From Coriobacteriaceae bacterium AM113-163 (lineage in GTDB: Bacteria > Actinomycetota > Coriobacteriia > Coriobacteriales > Coriobacteriaceae), in assembly GCA_027673765.1 (NCBI GenBank), contig JAQDWB010000005.1:94379-158378 (forward strand): a stretch of DNA of 64,000 nucleotides, read 5' to 3'. This document shows, piece after piece, positions 1 through 8,522 of the stretch; position 1 is the stretch's first letter, and each line of letters starts with the position of its first letter. A program made the position numbers and the translations under genes. The notes beneath the pieces are model-generated. The model had not been told where the DNA came from. It made no database searches and was given only the letters and a program-made list of their open reading frames with translations.

Positions 1-283
1 AGCAAACATTTTTGAGCGCCGCACCGCGCAACACCTCGAGAGTCGGCATACCGCTCGTGCGGCTCGGCTCACCATCATCGCTCTGGCGCTCGCGTCCATC
101 GACCAAAATCCACGCGGGAACATTGTGTCGAGCGTCGTAATGACGCTTGCGAACCATCTCGATAAAGGCATTCGCCTCGTCCTCGGACTCAATATGGACC
201 AGCTGGGCAATAAACCGGCTCTTGCGGTCCACAAACTCGCCCGAAACCTCAATATTCGATTGCAGAGTAAAATAGCTGTCCAA
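1..283 (-). CDS. YigZ/IMPACT-family protein (UPF0029), 5' part only
   Basis: The first ~94 codons of a gene that runs off the left edge. The translation contains the family block around RHNVPAWIL and the conserved stretch DGEPSRTSGMPTLEVLRG, which place it in the YigZ/IMPACT group (two-domain proteins, about 200-220 aa, linked to translation control; exact activity unsettled). The start is read as TTG at 283, because GAGGGG (294-289) sits 5 nt upstream; a second TTG at 286 is too close to it. It lies downstream of rnpB on the same strand, 88 nt from the RNA 3' end. The C-terminal domain is outside the window. Confidence 0.8.
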   Translation of the reverse strand, partial: MDSYFTLQSNIEVSGEFVDRKSRFIAQLVHIESEDEANAFIEMVRKRHYDARHNVPAWILVDGRERQSDDGEPSRTSGMPTLEVLRGAALKNVC

Positions 284-330
284 CAAAGCCCCTCAACAAA
301 ATAAAGCGCAGCAACAAACAGCTTCAATAA

Positions 331-346
331 TACGGCAAAGGCCGTA
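331..346 (-). terminator. Weak hairpin downstream of rnpB
   Basis: Perfect 6-bp stem TACGGC/GCCGTA with a CTTT loop, followed on the minus strand by TTATTG. It may mark the end of the rnpB transcript, but the stem is short and the T tract is poor. Confidence 0.35.
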
Positions 347-370
347 CCGATTGTCAGGGTAACAAAAATG

Positions 371-731
371 CCAAGTGGGCCGATAAGCCGGGTTCTGTCG
401 TGAACGGTCATTTATCTTGTCTGCACGTTACCATGCAGCTCCACGCACGCTACCCGAACGCGGACCGGGCCGGCCCATAGCGTTCCTATTCGCGCTTGCT
501 CCGGATGGGGCTTGCCAAGCCGCCGTGTTGCCACGACGCTGGTGGTCTCTTACACCACCGTTTCAGCTTTTCCCTTTACGCCTTGCGGCGCAGGTGGGAG
601 TCTTCTTTTCTGCGGCGCTTTCCGTCGGATCACTCCGCCCGGCCGTTAGCCGGCATCCCGCCCTCTGGAGCCCGGACTTTCCTCACGCGTACCGCAAGCA
701 GCACATCGCGCGACCGTCTGGCCCACTCAGC
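371..731 (-). ncRNA. rnpB: RNase P RNA (bacterial type A)
   Basis: Catalytic RNA of ribonuclease P, which removes 5' leaders from tRNA precursors. On the minus strand the conserved 5' block GAGGAAAGTCCGGGCTCC and the 3' block ACAGAACCCGGCTTATCGG are both present. The two ends pair as helix P1 (GTGGGCC near 728-722 with GGCCCAC near 381-375). The ~360-nt span fits the type A RNA. Reading frames crossing this interval are not genes. The exact ends are estimated from P1. Confidence 0.95.
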
Positions 732-739
732 AGTGCAAG

Positions 740-745
740 AGTGTA
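740..745 (-). promoter_or_regulatory. rnpB promoter, -10 element
   Basis: TACACT preceded by TGC (extended -10 form), 8-9 nt before the predicted 5' end of rnpB. A convincing -35 was not found; TTGCCT lies 15 nt upstream. Confidence 0.45.
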
Positions 746-814
746 GCACACCGTTACCGCAGGCAATGGCACAACGCAAACGCTCGACACGATAAACCAA
801 GAACCGCCATGCGC

Positions 815-930
815 TACAATGGTCCTGTCGATGGGCAACGTCGTCAGTCGAGACGCGACCGCGCTCCGCACCCCTCCGTCTACTCGGTGTGTTCCCGCCT
901 CCTCCCCGAGGCGGGATGTCGGCTTTTTTT
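815..930 (+). ncRNA. Candidate small RNA: promoter plus hairpin, no gene
   Basis: A -10-like TACAAT (815-820) predicts a start near 827. About 70 nt later comes a perfect 8-bp stem CCCGCCTC/GAGGCGGG (894-901 and 908-915), then seven T's at 924-930. No protein-like frame with a ribosome site lies between them. The unit is divergent from rnpB and convergent with rpsA. It does not resemble SRP RNA, 6S RNA or tmRNA. The T tract is 8 nt from the stem, so terminator strength is uncertain. Confidence 0.3.
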
Positions 931-994
931 CATGCACCGACAATCCAATAGCCTGTGGACAGCCCGGCAGCATTGCGCATCTCGGCGCCAAATG

Positions 995-1029
995 CAAAAA
1001 GGGACCCGTCCATTACGGACGGATCCCTT
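995..1029 (-). terminator. rpsA terminator
   Basis: 13-bp stem (arms 999-1011 and 1017-1029) followed on the minus strand by five T's, starting 25 nt after the rpsA stop codon. Confidence 0.85.
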
Positions 1030-1053
1030 AAAACAAGTGATCGTCAAACCGAA

Positions 1054-2220
1054 TTACTCGGCGTCGGTCTCCTCGTCCTTCTTCTCGGAAGGCAGCGGGG
1101 TAACCTCGATCTCGACGCCCAGAGTCTCAGCAGCAGACTTCATGGACAGGGAGATACGACGACGGTCGAGATCGATCTCCATGACCTTAACCTGAACCTT
1201 GTCGCCCACGTGGGTGACCTGAGAAGGCTGATCGACGTGCTTGTTGGCCATCTCGGAGATGTGCACCAGGCCCTCGATGCCCTCGCCCAGGTCGACGAAA
1301 GCGCCGAACGGAACAAGCTTGGTCACAGTGCCCTCGACGATAGCGCCGACGGGGTACTTCTTGACCAGTGCGCGCCACGGATCCTCGGTGGTCTGCTTGA
1401 GACCCAGGGAGATGCGCTCGCGGTTGAGATCGACGTCGAGAACCTCGACCTCGACCTCCTGGCCGACCTTGACAACCTCGGAAGGATGGTTGACGTGGTT
1501 CCAGGAGAGCTCGGAGATGTGGATGAGGCCGTCGATACCGCCGAGGTCGACGAAGGCGCCGAAGTCGACGATGGAGGAAACGGTGCCCTGGAGACGCATG
1601 CCAGACTTGAGCTTGGACAGGATCTCGGAGCGCTCGGCCTTACGGGACTCCTCGAGCACGACGCGACGGGAGAGGACAACGTTGTTGCGGTTGCGGTCCA
1701 TCTCGATGACGCGGGCCTCGATGCGGGTGCCCATGTAGGAGGTGAGGTCCTTGACGCGACGGAGGTCGACGAGGGAAGCGGGCAGGAAGCCACGCAGGCC
1801 GATGTCAAGGATCAGGCCGCCCTTGACAACCTCGATAACCTCGCCCTCGACGTTCTCGCCGGAGTTGAACTTCTCCTCGATGCGGTTCCAAGCACGCTCG
1901 TACTCGGCACGCTTCTTGGACAGGACCAGACGACCGTCCTTGTCCTCCTTCTGGAGAACGAGGGCCTCGATGGGATCACCGAGTGCAACGATGTCTGCAG
2001 GGTTAGCGTCCTTGCGGATGGACAGCTCGCGGACCGGGATAACGCCCTCGGACTTAAATCCGATGTCAACGAGCACCTCGTCATGCTCGATCTTAACGAC
2101 AGTGCCGTTAACGAGATCGCCCTCATCAAAGTCGGTAATCGTACCGTCGATGAGGTTGTTCATCTCCTCCTCGTTGACATCGTCAAGAGAGAAAATGGAC
2201 GAGTTCTGAATCTCACTCAA
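1054..2220 (-). CDS. rpsA: 30S ribosomal protein S1
   Basis: RNA-binding protein of the small ribosomal subunit. The 388-aa product has four S1 domains, starting near residues 33, 120, 205 and 290; the last two carry the canonical DFGAFVDLG/PFGAFVDLG cores and VHISE blocks. Four domains is the usual short form in Gram-positive bacteria (E. coli has six). The tail is acidic and low-complexity. The start is TTG at 2220, with AAAGGGG 7 nt upstream; no better start is available. It has its own promoter (2352-2380) and terminator, so it is monocistronic. Confidence 0.95.
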   Translation of the reverse strand: MSEIQNSSIFSLDDVNEEEMNNLIDGTITDFDEGDLVNGTVVKIEHDEVLVDIGFKSEGVIPVRELSIRKDANPADIVALGDPIEALVLQKEDKDGRLVLSKKRAEYERAWNRIEEKFNSGENVEGEVIEVVKGGLILDIGLRGFLPASLVDLRRVKDLTSYMGTRIEARVIEMDRNRNNVVLSRRVVLEESRKAERSEILSKLKSGMRLQGTVSSIVDFGAFVDLGGIDGLIHISELSWNHVNHPSEVVKVGQEVEVEVLDVDLNRERISLGLKQTTEDPWRALVKKYPVGAIVEGTVTKLVPFGAFVDLGEGIEGLVHISEMANKHVDQPSQVTHVGDKVQVKVMEIDLDRRRISLSMKSAAETLGVEIEVTPLPSEKKDEETDAE

Positions 2221-2535
2221 AGGTGGACCCCTTTCGAACTACGGGGCCCCGATTGCTAGGACCTACAGAAGGGTGCGACAAGCACACAACGTTTAGGAAC
2301 ACTCGGGAGCCGACAGATACTGATGTGACGCTTATGCAATCACGTCCGTATAGATTACGGGGAAATCACTTCGATTTCAAGCGTGAACTGCGATTTTTTA
2401 CTCGTATGGAGACTTTTTCGCAATCTTGTGAACGACTGTCTCCACAAGTTGACGATAAGCAGTGAAGCATACTGCTTTGGGGTAAAGTATCCCAGACATA
2501 CGATTCTGGAACGATTTTTCGAGAAAGGTGCCCGC
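2221..2535. other. Intergenic region between rpsA and the HAD gene
   Basis: Holds the rpsA promoter and a ~125-nt rpsA leader on the minus strand, and the unmapped promoter of the HAD gene on the plus strand. No coding potential seen. Confidence 0.6.
2352..2380 (-). promoter_or_regulatory. rpsA promoter (sigma-70 type)
   Basis: -35 TTGAAA (2380-2375), 17-bp spacer, -10 TAATCT (2357-2352). Confidence 0.65.
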
Positions 2536-3294
2536 GTGCTCAAAGCAGTCGTTTTCGATATGGACGAGACGCTTCTTAGCATTAACCTCAATGCGTTCAT
2601 CCTTCGCTATTTTAAGGATGTCTCATCGATGCTCGCGGATATCGGACGTCGCAGCCGCGGGGGCACGATGGCACGCCTCGGCACCATCCTGGTCGACCTC
2701 AACGCCAATCGTCGCAACAGTACGGACAATCGCACCAATCTTGAGTTTTACCAGGAAGAGGTTGAGCGCCGGTGCGGCATTTGCCTCTCGGACCCACTCA
2801 TCTACGAGGCGTTTACCTACTACGATCGCGAAGTCCTGCCGTACAAGAATGACGAACTCATCAACGCCCATGCCATGCCGGGCGCACACGCCGCGCTCCA
2901 GGCCGTACAGGACGCAGGGCTGCGCTGCGCGCTCTTTACCAACCCCAGCTTTCCGCAGGGGGTCATCGAGTGCCGCATGGGTTGGGGCGACCTGGCCGAC
3001 GCCCCCTTTGAGCTCGTCACGCACATGGGAAACGCCACCCGCTGCAAGCCTGATGCCACCTACTATCTAGAGCAGCTTCAGGTGATGGGGCTCGAACCGC
3101 ACGAGGTCCTTATGGTGGGCAACGATCCCAAACGCGACTTCCCTAGCCCCGCCTGCGGCATTCAGACTGCCTATGTAGGCCAGGGCAAGCCCAACCGAGT
3201 CACCTGGCGCGGAACCATGGAAGGCTTCGCCCGCGACTTTAACGCCGTAGTAGAAGCCTTCTACGAACACCAAGTAGCCGACGAACTAAGCTAG
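2536..3294 (+). CDS. HAD-superfamily hydrolase
   Basis: Probable phosphatase of the haloacid dehalogenase superfamily, 252 aa. Motif I is FDMDETL with the nucleophile Asp8 and acid/base Asp10. The late motif VGNDPKRD provides the Mg2+-binding acids, and LFTNPS looks like motif II. A helical cap lies between motifs I and II. The start is GTG at 2536, 8-10 nt after GAAAGG; the frame is open further upstream but that stretch has no ribosome site and does not look like protein. The substrate cannot be read from sequence. It converges with the deoR-type gene. Confidence 0.85.
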   Translation: MLKAVVFDMDETLLSINLNAFILRYFKDVSSMLADIGRRSRGGTMARLGTILVDLNANRRNSTDNRTNLEFYQEEVERRCGICLSDPLIYEAFTYYDREVLPYKNDELINAHAMPGAHAALQAVQDAGLRCALFTNPSFPQGVIECRMGWGDLADAPFELVTHMGNATRCKPDATYYLEQLQVMGLEPHEVLMVGNDPKRDFPSPACGIQTAYVGQGKPNRVTWRGTMEGFARDFNAVVEAFYEHQVADELS

Positions 3295-3391
3295 TCCACA
3301 AATCTGGAATGAGACAAAAGGTCAGGTACGTTTGCCGCATGCTTCCTTACGTAGGCAACGACTTGAGGACAGGATGCGATGCCCCGGCGTC

Positions 3392-4129
3392 CTAGGCCGT
3401 AATCATCTTGACACGCTCGCCGATTTTGGCGTCGCGCTTGTCGGAGATAACAGTAAAGCCCTCCAGGTCGCACACCTTTACATTTGAAAACACATGGAAC
3501 TTGGAGCTATCGGCGAGTACATAACTCGCTTGGGAATTCCGCATCACAATGCGCTTTTTGATAGCCTCGGGATAACCAGGCGTCATGATGCCACGATCCT
3601 CGTCCACCGCGTTGACGCCTATAAACGCCCGGTCAAAGTACAGCTCACGCAACGCGTTCTCCACCATTGGCCCGGTCAGCGAGCAGGTAACGGGATTAAA
3701 GTCGCCGCCAATAACCACCACCTTGGCAGCGAGGTCGCCCGTAAACCTACATGCGTAGCCGTTGGTGGTGTAGATAGTCACTGGTTTGTCGACGAGCAGA
3801 CTCAGGAGCGCCGTCGCGGTGGTACCGGAGTCGACATAGACCGTCTCACCGTCCTCGACCTCCGCTGCCGCACGACGCGCGATCAGGTCCTTCTCGCTAC
3901 TCCGCTGCGCGCCCTTTTCAAAGACACTCACCTCGCGAGCTGCAGAATGCAGTTTGACCGCACCGCCGGTCAGATACTCGATGCTCCCCCGCTTCTCGAG
4001 CTCCTTGAGGTCGCGGCGCAGCGTAGACATCGACACATCGGGCATAAAGGCCGCGAGCTCATCTATCTTGAGCAGGTCAGCCTCCTTAAGCTTATTAAGA
4101 ATCAGTTCATGGCGCTCATACGGAATCAT
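3392..4129 (-). CDS. DeoR-family transcriptional regulator
   Basis: Sugar-responsive regulator, 245 aa. The N-terminal DeoR-type helix-turn-helix (residues 1-57, recognition part MSTLRRDLKELEKRG) is followed by a DeoRC sensor domain of the isomerase fold, with the typical VDSGTTATALL phosphate-binding block near residue 95-105. The start is ATG at 4129, with AAAGGAAGGA upstream; a longer frame to 4159 lacks this spacing. It lies just downstream of the PTS and epimerase genes, separated by a terminator. It is therefore the obvious candidate to bind the direct repeat at 6717-6749. The effector is probably the phosphorylated sugar (family knowledge). Confidence 0.88.
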   Translation of the reverse strand: MIPYERHELILNKLKEADLLKIDELAAFMPDVSMSTLRRDLKELEKRGSIEYLTGGAVKLHSAAREVSVFEKGAQRSSEKDLIARRAAAEVEDGETVYVDSGTTATALLSLLVDKPVTIYTTNGYACRFTGDLAAKVVVIGGDFNPVTCSLTGPMVENALRELYFDRAFIGVNAVDEDRGIMTPGYPEAIKKRIVMRNSQASYVLADSSKFHVFSNVKVCDLEGFTVISDKRDAKIGERVKMITA

Positions 4130-4183
4130 CGGCGTTCCTTCCTTTTCATCTATTTTCAAAGTTTAACCTAATCAAGCCAAACA

Positions 4184-4221
4184 AAAGCAAAAAGGGCCGC
4201 TGCGATATAAGCAGCGACCCC
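4184..4221 (-). terminator. Terminator after the PTS gene
   Basis: 10-bp stem (4194-4203 with 4211-4220, one G-U pair) followed on the minus strand by TTTTTGCTTTTG. It separates the PTS gene from the deoR-type gene. Confidence 0.8.
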
Positions 4222-4279
4222 TTATTAGATGGAAGTCGGTCTTAGCCTTGGGCTCATGACTCGTAGCCCCAAAGCAAGA

Positions 4280-5653
4280 CTAGGCGAGCTGATCGTCCTT
4301 GTCGGTGAAGATGTAGCCGAGTACGCCGGCGACAACAGCCGAGATAACCATGCCGATCATGGCGAAAGCGAAGTTCATCGGATCGGAGGAGACGAAGGCC
4401 GGGAACGTAGTGACGGAGCCAAAGACAAAGGCCGTGGTGACGACCTTGAAAAGGCCGAGGAACGCGCCGCCGCAGGCACCGCCGATGATCTGAGCCAAGA
4501 AGAGCTTCTTGTTCTTGACAAGCATGCCAAAGAGCGTGGGCTCGATGATGGCAGAGAGGCAGATGGTCACGGCACCGGTCATGGCAAAGCTCTTGAGCTT
4601 CTGATCGCGGGCCTTGAGGAAGACGCCGAGGGCGCAGCCGATAACAGCGAAGTTGCAGGCAAAGGTGGCCGGGCAAATGTAGTCGAAGCCATTGGAGGCG
4701 ATGTTGTTAATCATGATGGGGTTGACTGCCCAGTGGATACCCATCGAGACGAGCACGGACCAGCCGCCGCCCACCAGGATGCCAGCAAGCACGTTGGAGC
4801 GGGCGATGAGCCAGTTGACCACGAAGGCGATGCCCTCGCCGGCATAGACACCCAAAGGACCGATCACGAGCATGGTGGCGGGGACCATGATTATCAGCGA
4901 GACCGCGGGAAGCACGACGAGCTTGAGGGTCTCGGGCACATGTTCATCCAGGAACTTATAGAGGAACGAGTAGACCCAGATGGCGATGATGGCCGGGATA
5001 ACGGTGGAGTTGTAGCTCATGAGCACCACAGGAATGCCGAAGAACTCGCTCATGGCGCCGTTGCCCGCATCGCCCATCAAGCCGATAAAATCGGGATAGA
5101 GCAAGCAGGCGCAGATCAGGGCCGAAAGGTACGGGCTCGCACCGAAGCGTTTGCCCGAGGAGAAGCCTAGAAGCACCGGCAGGAAGTAGAACACACTCAT
5201 CGAGAGGGTGTAGAGGATGGTGTAGGTACCCGTGCCCTCGGTGATAAGACCAAGCTGAACCGCAAGAATCAGCAAGCCGCGGAGGATACCGGAGCCGGCC
5301 ATGGCGGGCAGCAACGGAGCAAAGACACCCGAGATGGCGGAGAAAATCCTGGAGACGATGCCCTCATCGGAGGAAGCGCTCGTGGAGACCTCGGCGCCCG
5401 AGCCCTTGACAAGCGGCTCGAACTTCTCATAGAGCTTGGGTACCTCGGTGCCAATCAGCACTTGGTACTGGCCGGCTGAGTTGACGGTGTTGACCACGCC
5501 GTCGACTTCCTTAACGGCCGCATCGTCACACTTGGAATCGTCGCGCAGGTTCAGGCGAAGACGAGTGGCGCAGTGCGTCATGCCCGAGATGTTCTCGGGG
5601 CCGCCCACGGCGGCAAGAATGCCCTCGGCAGTAGCTTCCCAATCACGTTTCAT
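4280..5653 (-). CDS. PTS transporter, EIIBC (glucose/sucrose-type superfamily)
   Basis: Membrane permease and phosphotransferase that imports a sugar while phosphorylating it. The 457-aa product has an N-terminal EIIB domain (about 1-85) with the phospho-cysteine Cys28 in NISGMTHCATRLRLNLRD, then a linker and an EIIC domain with about ten hydrophobic segments. No EIIA domain is fused, so EIIA must be supplied elsewhere. The EIIB signature groups it with beta-glucoside, sucrose and trehalose permeases; the sugar is not decidable. The start is ATG at 5653 after GGGGAGGTAA, 7 nt after the epimerase stop codon, so the two genes form an operon. Confidence 0.9.
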   Translation of the reverse strand: MKRDWEATAEGILAAVGGPENISGMTHCATRLRLNLRDDSKCDDAAVKEVDGVVNTVNSAGQYQVLIGTEVPKLYEKFEPLVKGSGAEVSTSASSDEGIVSRIFSAISGVFAPLLPAMAGSGILRGLLILAVQLGLITEGTGTYTILYTLSMSVFYFLPVLLGFSSGKRFGASPYLSALICACLLYPDFIGLMGDAGNGAMSEFFGIPVVLMSYNSTVIPAIIAIWVYSFLYKFLDEHVPETLKLVVLPAVSLIIMVPATMLVIGPLGVYAGEGIAFVVNWLIARSNVLAGILVGGGWSVLVSMGIHWAVNPIMINNIASNGFDYICPATFACNFAVIGCALGVFLKARDQKLKSFAMTGAVTICLSAIIEPTLFGMLVKNKKLFLAQIIGGACGGAFLGLFKVVTTAFVFGSVTTFPAFVSSDPMNFAFAMIGMVISAVVAGVLGYIFTDKDDQLA

Positions 5654-5660
5654 AGAATGA

Positions 5661-6599
5661 TTACCTCCCCATAGCGCAGAAGAGCTCGCGCACGAGCGCG
5701 GCCGCTGCAAGTGCATCGTTTGCATCAATCACGGACTGTATCTTTTCCTGGCCCACACTTTCCAAGGAGTCATTCATAAGCTTCATCATAGCGAGGTTAT
5801 GAGCGCACTCCCCTTCCGCATCCTCGATAATTGGGAACGTATCGAAGTAGATAGCGTGGTCAAAGGCGTATTTCTTGAGATAGAAGAGCATTTCGAGCGT
5901 CTTGACAGGCGTAGCCATGCCGATCATGAGTCCGTCGTCCATCACGCCGTAGCCATCGTTGAGGTGAATGCCGTAGAGCTTGCCGGCACGACCGAAGATA
6001 TCGGTAGCCATCGCGGGGTTCTCGTGCTTCATGAGCATGTGACAGTAATCGAGCGTAACGCCAAGATTCTCGCGGTCCACCGCGTTGAGGATCATGCCGG
6101 TGAGGCCCATCGTATCGATATAGGCGTAGCTGCGCTCCTCATAGGGCTTGTACTCGATGGAGATATGCAGATCGGGCGCATAGTCGCAAACCGCCTGGAA
6201 CGCCTTAACGAGGTTGTCAAACACGAGGGTGTAGTCGATCTGGAAGCTGTAGTCAAAGCCGTCATGACCGAGCCAGATCGTCACGGTATCGCCGCCGCAG
6301 GTGCGACAGTAATCACAGGCCTCATAGCAGAGCTTAAGCGCCTCCCCAGCGAGTGCGGGATCCTGATTGCCCAGGTCGCCATTGATAAAGTCGTTGCGAA
6401 AGCGAAGAGCAGTGCCGTTGAGCTTGAGGTCGTGCGCGTCGAGCTTGGCCTTCATCTCCTCGGCGGAGATGTCCACCACGTGCTCAGGGTAATTAAGGTC
6501 CACATGGGTGAGGCCGACGTGCTGGAACTGGTCGAAGACGCGGTCGATGTTCTTCTCACCGGTTCGGTAGTAGGAGTTGATGCGGGTTGCGAATTTCAT
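5661..6599 (-). CDS. Sugar phosphate isomerase/epimerase (xylose isomerase-like TIM barrel)
   Basis: 312-aa AP-endonuclease-2/xylose-isomerase-like TIM barrel. Candidate metal ligands sit in the usual order: Glu in ISIEYKPYEER, Asp and His in VTLDYCHMLMKHE, His in YGIHLNDGYG and an acid in YFDTFPIIED. Such enzymes interconvert keto-sugars or their phosphates. It is first in an operon with the PTS permease, so it probably acts on the imported sugar or its downstream product (inference). The start is ATG at 6599 after CAGGAAAGG. A promoter and a repeat operator lie upstream. Confidence 0.8.
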   Translation of the reverse strand: MKFATRINSYYRTGEKNIDRVFDQFQHVGLTHVDLNYPEHVVDISAEEMKAKLDAHDLKLNGTALRFRNDFINGDLGNQDPALAGEALKLCYEACDYCRTCGGDTVTIWLGHDGFDYSFQIDYTLVFDNLVKAFQAVCDYAPDLHISIEYKPYEERSYAYIDTMGLTGMILNAVDRENLGVTLDYCHMLMKHENPAMATDIFGRAGKLYGIHLNDGYGVMDDGLMIGMATPVKTLEMLFYLKKYAFDHAIYFDTFPIIEDAEGECAHNLAMMKLMNDSLESVGQEKIQSVIDANDALAAAALVRELFCAMGR

Positions 6600-6687
6600 C
6601 GCTGAGCTGCCTTTCCTGTAAGGAAACGTTCAAACGGAAAGCCCCGACCGTTGCGCGCGTTTGGGCAGGTGCCCCTTCCGTAACTAC

Positions 6688-6716
6688 AGTCTATTGCAAG
6701 TAATTCTCATTCGCAA
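6688..6716 (-). promoter_or_regulatory. Promoter of the epimerase-PTS operon
   Basis: -35 TTGCGA (6716-6711), 17-bp spacer, -10 TAGACT (6693-6688), giving a leader of about 80 nt. Confidence 0.65.
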
Positions 6717-6749
6717 TCATAGTTTTTCATATGTATTCATAGTTTTTCA
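6717..6749 (-). promoter_or_regulatory. Operator: perfect 13-bp direct repeat
   Basis: TGAAAAACTATGA occurs twice on the minus strand (6749-6737 and 6729-6717), with a 20-bp period and a 7-bp spacer. It directly abuts the -35 box. The position suggests a binding site for the DeoR-type regulator encoded downstream, either as repressor or activator. Confidence 0.6.
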
Positions 6750-6887
6750 AAGTAAATGAACAGGACACCGTCTTTTATCTGCACTTTTAGTTGATGCAAA
6801 CATCTGACACTACTTGAAACTAAATGACTATTCCTGATTCTAACTACCGTTTACCGACAATTATTAACCGTTTGCCGGCAAAGAAAT

Positions 6888-6914
6888 GCACCTGCCCACT
6901 ATGCAGGCAGGTGC
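6888..6914 (-). terminator. Hairpin after the cysteine desulfidase-type gene
   Basis: Perfect 9-bp stem GCACCTGCC/GGCAGGTGC, followed on the minus strand by ATTTCTTT; a moderate terminator. Confidence 0.6.
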
Positions 6915-6968
6915 TTTACGGCCACAAGAGCGACGACTTTAACAGCAAGATGCAGTGATCCGGAGCCC

Positions 6969-8291
6969 CTAGCAATCGACGACGGTCTTGCCGATCATGA
7001 TGTTGAGGATCTCGACGTCGGTGTCCTTCATGCCTACACGGCCCACATAGCCCATGCTGGCAATCGTCTCCTCCACCGTATCCTGGATCAGGCCCTCGCC
7101 GGCACGGAAGCCGCGGCCCTGCATGGCCATATCGTGGCCCAGAATCGCTGCATCGACAGCAGCCGAAATCTTGGCGGCGCAACTTGCCTTGGCGCCATCG
7201 CACACGATGCCGCCCACGTTGCCGAGCGTATTGGAGACCGTCGCACCGATCTGCTCGCGCGTGCCGCCGCACAGCCAGGTAATCGCAGCGCCGGCACCAC
7301 ACGCAGCGCAAATAGCACCGCAAAACGCCGAGAGCGCACCAATATAGCTCTTGATGTGCACGGCAATAAGGTCGGACAGTATCACGGCGCGCACCAGACG
7401 CTCGTGGTCGCAGCGCAGGTAGTCGGCATATTCCATGACGGGCAGCGCGCAGGTAATGCCCTGGTTGCCCGAGCCGCACACAATGGCGACCGGCAGCGCG
7501 CAGCCGTTCATACGGGCATCGGAGCCGGCGGCCGCACGCGCACGCGCACGGCAGGCGACGTCATCGGCACGAGCGCCCAGCAGCGTACGGCCCACCTCGG
7601 CGCCCCAAGCGTGCGCGAGGCCCTCGGCACTGATCGCGCCGTTCAGCTCAATCTGACGCTCGACGGCCGCGCGGGCATCCTCAATGTCGCCGGCCTCGAT
7701 AAAGTCGATGATGGACTCGATCGACATGGGTGTGTCGGCCTTATCCGCCGCCCGCTCGGCCACCACGCGCTCGGCGCAGGCGGCACACTCCCCCGCCGAC
7801 TTGCCGCATACCGGAATACCGTCGAGCGTATGGCACGTGACATTGGTGTGGTGATCGGTAATCTCGACGACCGCGGTATGGCCACCAGCCGTGGCAGTCA
7901 CCTTGATGTAGAGGTTGGGCACGCCCTCGACGAGCGACACATCACAGTAGTCGGCGTCGACAAGCAGCTCAGTCACGCGAGCACGATCCGCATCGTCAAC
8001 GCTCTCGAGCACCTCGAGCGCGCTCTTGGCGTCACCGCCCACCGCACCCAGCACGGCCGCGGCCTCAATACCGTGCATACCGCCCGAGTTGGGCACGGTC
8101 ACGCTCTTAACGTTCTTGATGATGTTGCCCGAGCAGGCAACATCCATATGTTCGGGCTCGCAACCGAGCGTCTGGCTCGCCAGCGCCGCCGCATAGGCAA
8201 CGGCAATGGGCTCGGTGCAGCCAAGCGCACAGACAAGCTCGCGGTTCAAAACATCGCAAAATGCGGCATCGCGGATAGAATCGGTAGGCAT
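6969..8291 (-). CDS. L-cysteine desulfidase / serine dehydratase alpha-family protein (YhaM/CdsB type, UPF0597)
   Basis: 440 aa, matching the full length of the UPF0597/CdsB family. Family members are iron-sulfur enzymes that degrade L-cysteine to pyruvate, ammonia and sulfide. The hallmark N-terminal block ELVCALGCTEPIAVAYA is present, as are later conserved cysteines (for example CGSGNQGIT) that fit cluster binding. The start is ATG at 8291, 6 nt after TAGGAG; another ATG at 8297 directly abuts that ribosome site. The gene is monocistronic, with no linked regulator. The sulfide-producing role is inferred from the family. Confidence 0.85.
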   Translation of the reverse strand: MPTDSIRDAAFCDVLNRELVCALGCTEPIAVAYAAALASQTLGCEPEHMDVACSGNIIKNVKSVTVPNSGGMHGIEAAAVLGAVGGDAKSALEVLESVDDADRARVTELLVDADYCDVSLVEGVPNLYIKVTATAGGHTAVVEITDHHTNVTCHTLDGIPVCGKSAGECAACAERVVAERAADKADTPMSIESIIDFIEAGDIEDARAAVERQIELNGAISAEGLAHAWGAEVGRTLLGARADDVACRARARAAAGSDARMNGCALPVAIVCGSGNQGITCALPVMEYADYLRCDHERLVRAVILSDLIAVHIKSYIGALSAFCGAICAACGAGAAITWLCGGTREQIGATVSNTLGNVGGIVCDGAKASCAAKISAAVDAAILGHDMAMQGRGFRAGEGLIQDTVEETIASMGYVGRVGMKDTDVEILNIMIGKTVVDC

Positions 8292-8522
8292 AGCCATCTC
8301 CTACATATAACGGGTTGCTCTCGCAAGTAATCAACTTCTCCATTTGATAACAAGGCGACAAAAACCGCAAGCTGGGTTCCGGCAGACGGCCGCCAGAAGC
8401 AAATTGGCGGCATTTTGCGTGATGAGCTGATGTTCGCAACCGCTGGCTCGCCACCTTTTTAGTGTGACCCTCGCCTGTGTTTGCAAAAGCAGAGGTCACG
8501 ACGCTGTCCGCCAACCTGCGCG

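Noticed and set aside
417..997. Several open frames of 99-128 codons over the rnpB region
   Set aside because: They lie on or across the RNase P RNA and have no ribosome site or family; high GC content keeps antisense frames open.
955..2259. Long plus-strand frame (434 codons) opposite rpsA
   Set aside because: Antisense to a certain ribosomal gene; the composition is a mirror of rpsA codons.
7134..8330. 398-codon plus-strand frame opposite the cysteine desulfidase gene
   Set aside because: Antisense shadow of a well-conserved gene.
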